Shown one piece after another: positions 58,327-64,000 of a stretch of DNA of 64,000 nucleotides. Made by a program: the position numbers and the translations under genes. Source of the stretch: Argopecten irradians (taxonomy: Eukaryota; Mollusca; Bivalvia; Pectinida; Pectinidae); the NCBI RefSeq assembly GCF_041381155.1, contig NC_091135.1:62145567-62209566 (forward strand), read 5' to 3'. How positions within the stretch are numbered: position 1 is the stretch's first letter; each line of letters opens with the position of its first letter. The notes under the pieces were generated by a model that saw nothing but the letters and a program-made list of their open reading frames with translations, was not told where the DNA came from and did no database searches.

Positions 58327-61300
58327 AGCTGTTGAGATTTTAATTTCAATGCCTTACGTGAATCACTGGATCACTATAAAACCCGTGACACAATGTACAA
58401 ACACTGTGAATAGTTATGAATACTGGATGAAAATCACATTTTAAATGTTTCTAGTATGTTGTATTGAAAACAGTTGTATAATCTGTAGTCCTAATTGCCT
58501 TAAGCCGATAAAAGACGATACGATTAATATGGGCTATAAAATACGATAATCGAGTATTCATCCTAAAATCAACAAATAATGCCTACGTTTTGGGTTTCTG
58601 ATTAATATGATTATGTAAATAACTGAAAGTACAATACATACCTACTGTTAACAACATTTATGTGTCACAAAGATCATACGGATTACTATAGCCAAGAAGC
58701 CACAATGAGTTTAATGGATTGGTATCTACTATACGATAAAGAACACAGGTAAAAACCATTCCATCTTTGCCTGTTACAGAGTTGCCTCTAGCTCCCTTGT
58801 GGGTAGATATTCATTGTGACCTAATTATTTTGTGAGAAACATTCACATCGTTTTCTCTGAAAAGTATATGACGTTACACTCGCAAACACATGACGTCACA
58901 ACCAATACCTACCCGCATGGGCAGATAACTCTATGATATGCAAACACAGATTATGTTGCTTTAGGACGTGTAAACAATATACATGTACATTCTCTTTCTA
59001 TGGAACAAAAATGTATTTTTCACCAATAAAATGAGTTAATATTTCCGATGAATATAGACCTAGAAACTATTCCATCTGGTTCTCAACATTCAGGTGCAGT
59101 TATCAATATCAGGAACGCCAATTGATTTCAAGGAAATGATACAAAACACTTGGTATTCTTGCTGAAGTATAATTGACATTCCTGCTTTGTCTATAATTGC
59201 CATCTCGAAGTAGGCCGGTGCCAACATTTAAACATCACGTTTTGAGTATCTTGTCATTCCGTTTCATGTTACTAGTGAAAATTGGAACATGTTATAGGTC
59301 CGAATGCGTGATAAAGATAATTTGTTGAAAGGATTCCACAACAGTCACATAATATATGTAGATATGAATAAATAAAGCACATGCTTGTTACGTCCTTGAA
59401 AAACATTTTTTGATATATTCAATAATTTTGTATAAAAATTCAACGGAACAGAACCGGATAATTACTCAAAAGGACAAATATTCAACTTATTTTTATACAT
59501 TTAGAAAAGTCTCTTAGCTAACAGCAAGATATCGCTTACTTATCGACCGGAAGATGCAATCACCATTGTTTCTTTCACTATGTTAATATGCTGGCGTTCT
59601 CTTGTTTATAATGATGTTGTTATCAAATGATTTAGTACTTAATATGAACCACAGAATAGTTACCTAGCAAAAATAGAAACACGGATACGAGCCTTAAAAT
59701 AACAAAAGAAATTAAAGGCATGCACCGTGGTTCAAAACATATCAAAAAATAATCATCTAGGATATCATACAGGTACAGGAAACAGTTGTAAATTGTAAAT
59801 AGTAAAGGTACATGAAGTACAGACACATATCTATAATTGTAAAGGTCGTAAAATTGTGGCGTAAAATCAAATCCGTCCTATTTTCTATCAATTCTGTATA
59901 CATGAAAAATACAAGAAAGTCATGAAATTGTTAATCGAGATCATCACGCTTACATACATATACTGTTATCTGTGGTTGATAAACATGAGTACCATCGGAC
60001 TAGGTTGTTGGCTAGGCTTTTAACTAACGCGTCACTAATTAAACCGCTTCATCCCCTATCTTATGTCGACGGAATACATTATAGATATAGCTTATCTACC
60101 CTCAATGGTTTTTCTTAATTAATTAAATATAGACGTATGGAATCTGTACAAACACTATCTGTATATGTCAGACAGCTTTATATACACATATCAGCTCTTA
60201 GCCAATCATTGGACGCGATGTTAATGCTTCATTTACAAAAATAAAATCACTAATTCTTTATATTAAAATGTTCTTTATGTTTTAAAATTAAAACCACCAA
60301 TAAGGTGATAAGTCCGTATCTTTTATATCTTAATTCACGTCTTTCGAAATTGGAAATGTTTTAAAAGTTCTTATACAGTTACCATGGCAGTGTTATCAGA
60401 TAGATAGAAATTAACACCTTGTGAGCGTACATTAATGGACGCTTCGATACCCGGGATAGTTAATTTCAAATATAAATCCAAATATATAAGAAATAAAAAC
60501 AATAACGACAGACTAGTTACGTGAGCGCTTTTCTCCCATTCAAGGGAGCTCTTAAGACTAAATATAGATATATATATATATATAATCTAAATGTCATTGA
60601 CTTGTACCTGAGCATTGTCATTTCTTCACCCAAACAGCTAAGTAAACAATGAAAACTAGACATTCTATGATTTGTGATTATTTATATTTAAATATTTATA
60701 TTTAAATCTTGACTACCCAAAATGCAATACGGTTTAGTAGTGCCTTATTCAGTACTTATGAGTTTATCCTGTTGAATGGTGTGTAATTCACGATATAAGG
60801 GTGTCTTATGTAGATTTCCCCCAGAATCCTAATAAAAACCAAAGACATTTTCCTTGTCCGTTTTAACAAAGATGCCGGGAGAAGACAAAATACCACTACA
60901 ACATGTCTTTTCCTTCCTTTTAGCAATAGAAAGAATGAAATAACAGGGGCGAAGGCGGGTTGTTGATGTCGGCTATCCTCGAAGATGATATACGAGGTGA
61001 ATCGATCACTGACTGACTGACTCAGACTGATAAGCAACACAACTCCGGGAAACGGGTGTATATCTTCTTAGGAATTATTTTATCATTTCGCACTGACAAC
61101 AGATTCCGTCCAAGGGGAATGAATCAAGTTTTATGCTTTTATTATTAAATGGATAGATTTTGTCGGAGCTTGGACTAAGTGTCTGATCACGAAACAGGGC
61201 CGCGCCGCGTTGTTTGAGATGACAGGCGTATGACGTTTTTATATACGTAAGAAATCTGGGGTGAAATATTGCGCAATGTCTTACAATAGCACTACTTTAA

Positions 61301-62059
61301 CTGTTATCGCGAGTTTGTCAGAACGATCCCGTCATGCCTGCTATCACCGCGCTCTGGCCACCGATAACACGGGCTGACGGACGGGCCATGACTCGGACGG
61401 ACCCACTGGCGTCTCCGAACGGTCACAAAATAAAAAGTTTAGAATGACGGCGATAACTACATTTATTTGATGACGACGTCGGTCTTTTCATTACTTGCAT
61501 CTGGTTGACTGAGGGCTTCCTTGGCAAAAGACACTTATGATCATACACCGACGTTTTGGATAGAATGTGACGGATGAAAGCGGAGATACCTTCAAACAGA
61601 CAGCACCGTCCAATAGTCAACAGTCAATCTGGAGAAGCACGTGCAATTTCCAAAGAATCCTATCTTCATTGTGCTTATCGTAGACATGTAACATCGCACG
61701 ACAAATGCGGTACAAATCAGCAAAGATGTTGGATGAAGTGGTATGTGCCTGTTGAATGGTGCCGTGTTGTCCTACCATGCATACTGCAATTGAAATATTA
61801 AATCAACGACACTTCTGACTGCATGTATTCACTAACATCACGAACGGTTACATCTATGCATGTTTTGTACATACAGTAACTATGAATGATACAGTAGAAT
61901 TACAACCAATGATATATTGGATGAAAACCATCCTTAGAACTGCACTGCACCTACCTTACGACCGTCCGTCTGCGACTCATTAGCCATGGTGAGGACAATC
62001 AAACGAAAAAAATCTGACGACTTTGCCTATATACAAAACTGGTGAAATTCCGGCGAAAG
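58327..62059. other. Anonymous sequence
   Basis: No gene, RNA or transposon recognised in 3.7 kb. Minor features: a (TA)n tract at about 60562-60584, a ctgactgactgactc run at about 61010, and a GC-richer patch at about 61310-61420. Confidence 0.4.
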
Positions 62060-63330
62060 TCGACCGTCAAACAGGTATAAGTTATAACTTAATCGCGTCT
62101 GCGAAACAGAAACTGTTACCAGCAATGACTCGACCGTCAAATACAAAGAGTTACCATAGATACGTCGATCGTCAAATACCAATAGTTTCCATAGATAAGT
62201 CGACCGTCAAATACCAATAGTTTCCATAGATAAGTCGATCTTCAAACACATATAGTTACCATAGATAAGTCGACCGTCAAATACCAATAGTTTCTACAGA
62301 TAAGTCGACCGTCAAATACCAATAGTTTCTACAGGTAAGTCGATCTTCAAACACATATAGTTACCATAGATAAGTCGACCGTCAAATACCAATAGTTTCT
62401 ATAGATAAGTCGATCGTCAAATACCAATAGTTTCCATAGATAAGTCGATCGTCAAATACCAATAGTTTCCATAGATAAGTCGACCATCAAATACCAATAG
62501 TTTCTACAGATAAGTCGACCATCAAATACCAATAGTTTCTACAGATAAGTCGACCATCAAATACCAATAGTTTCCATAGATAAGTCGACCATCAAATACC
62601 AATAGTTTCTACAGATAAGTCGACCATCAAATACCAATAGTTTCTACAGATAAGTCGACCGTCAAATACCAATAGTTTCTACAGATAAGTCGATCTTCAA
62701 ACACATATAGTTACCATAGATAAGTCGACCGTCAAATACCAATAGTTTCTACAGATAAGTCGACCGTCAAATACCAATAGTTTCTATAGATAAGTCGATC
62801 GTCAAATACCAATAGTTTCCATAGATAAGTCGATCGTCAAATACCAATAGTTTCCATAGATAAGTCGACCATCAAATACCAATAGTTTCTACAGATAAGT
62901 CGACCATCAAATACCAATAGTTTCTACAGATAAGTCGACCATCAAATACCAATAGTTACCATAGATAAGTCGACCGTCAAATACCAATAGTTTCTACAGA
63001 TAAGTCGACCATCAAATACCAATAGTTTCTACAGATAAGTCGACCATCAAATACCAATAGTTTCTACAGATAAGTCGACCATCAAATACCAATAGTTTCT
63101 ACAGATAAGTCGACCATCAAATACCAATAGTTTCTACAGATAAGTCGACCATCAAATACCAATAGTTACCATAGATAAGTCGACCGTCAAATACCAATAG
63201 TTTCCACAGATAAGTCGACCATCAAATACCAATAGCTAACATAAATAAGTCGACTGTCAAATACATATAGTTACCATAGATAAGTCGACCGTCAAATACC
63301 AATAGTAACCCTAGATAAGTCGACCGTCAA
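62060..63330. repeat. 35-bp minisatellite array with higher-order structure
   Basis: About 34 regular copies (from 62130) of a 35-bp unit (tcgaccgtcaaataccaata, gtttctacagataag), plus one degenerate unit at 62060. Unit variants (gaccgtc, gaccatc, gatcgtc, gatcttc) do not fall at random: a run of variants from about 62343 recurs from about 62693, ten units (350 bp) later, so blocks of units were duplicated. It contains no coding frame of note. Confidence 0.96.
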
Positions 63331-64000
63331 TGAAAAAGTCACAAGCGGATTTGCATTTTCATTTTGAAATATTTACGTAGGTCATGATTTTATTTCCATG
63401 TGATGGTTTCACTTTCTTTAACGATTTGTATTTCTTTACTGATGTATCTCCATGACAATCGACCTTATTTTGGCATTTAGCACTAAAACTATCTTTTGAA
63501 ACCAAAGTTATCCTCTCAATTGTCCGTATCACCATGACGAATGATTCCAGCTTTGACAAGCGAATAAAGCCATGTGTCATGTTACAATATTTATATATAT
63601 ATCTTTACGTTTTCAGCTTAAACAGTCATCCTAGGAAATATAGGATGGCGTGCAGGGCTGGCAGATGATACATTGGTGGACTATCTGTGATGTTAGTGGT
63701 GCTAAGGTTATGGGTTTAGATTTGCTGTTTACGAGGATATGGCCCAACCATGAGATACAGATGTCAGCATCGGTAATAAGCTACCCTCCATCTACACAGA
63801 TACACGTGTTTTACAGGCTACTTATTACATGTGCTCTAATCAACGTCACACGCCATTTAGCAGCACAGTAATAATATAGATAGGTTTTCTGATAGCAAAT
63901 TCATTACTGCAGACCTGCATTTCCACAATTAATAGGACACTGGGAAAATACATTAAAGTGATAGCCATAGGGGTTTTATCTATATATAATCATGATGGAA
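63331..64000. other. No recognisable feature
   Basis: Short frames on both strands without domains; a small (TA) tract at about 63590-63602. Confidence 0.4.

Noticed and set aside
62060-63330. CRISPR-like array (35-bp repeats)
   Set aside because: Units are contiguous with no unique spacers, in eukaryotic DNA; it is a minisatellite. The same holds for the other three arrays.
1-64000. tRNA, rRNA or other structural RNA genes
   Set aside because: The only tRNA-like matches are the SINE heads and the retrotransposon primer site; no cloverleaf with both boxes at tRNA spacing was found by eye.

Overview
The window is eukaryotic, AT-rich and gene-poor. It reads like a marine mollusc, most likely a bivalve. 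I base that on an intronless nicotinic-receptor-like gene, on tRNA-derived SINEs with an AAAC tail, on tandem-unit elements that end in GACGG-rich sequence plus a hairpin, and on the general texture. This is an inference from recognition; no search was run.

Only one gene looks intact: a 435-codon Cys-loop ligand-gated ion channel subunit at 22206-23513 (+), with signal peptide, 15-residue Cys loop and four membrane segments in a single exon. Nearly everything else recognisable is repeat or transposon.

Layout. 1-1555: 20-bp minisatellite. 1570-2110: tandem-unit element. 3105-6196: 25-bp minisatellite with an inner variant block. 6441-7115: 3' end of a LINE. 8227-8746: palindromic MITE with a perfect 6-bp target duplication. 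9615-10310: reversed tandem-unit element. 12365-13853 (-): decayed P-element/THAP9-like transposase. 13941-14520, 19665-19913, 20036-20455, 21226-21320, 23816-24032 and 49447-49690: SINE-type copies. 15223-15388: foldback element with target duplication. 17132-17345: PIF1-type helicase remnant. 27195-42855: a three-level nest, in which a palindromic foldback is split by a tandem-unit element, which is split by a Ty3/gypsy LTR element present as LTR-internal-LTR-internal-LTR on the minus strand. 43052-43455: decayed Myb/SANT (NAIF1-like) gene. 44893-46344: tandem-unit element. 46503-48107: element with about 230-250-bp terminal inverted repeats. 49700-50625: Ty3/gypsy gag fossil that runs straight into a 48-bp minisatellite (50628-52800). 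53134-54003 and 57470-58326: two further TIR elements. 62060-63330: 35-bp minisatellite with higher-order structure.

The most notable object is the LTR retrotransposon. Its pol order is protease, integrase, reverse transcriptase, RNase H (integrase BEFORE reverse transcriptase), its Gag carries a segment that resembles the vertebrate SCAN domain, and its primer binding site matches a tRNA-Leu 3' end. Together these point to the Gmr1-like clade of Ty3/gypsy. The copies are young: the LTRs are nearly identical and the coding regions almost undamaged.
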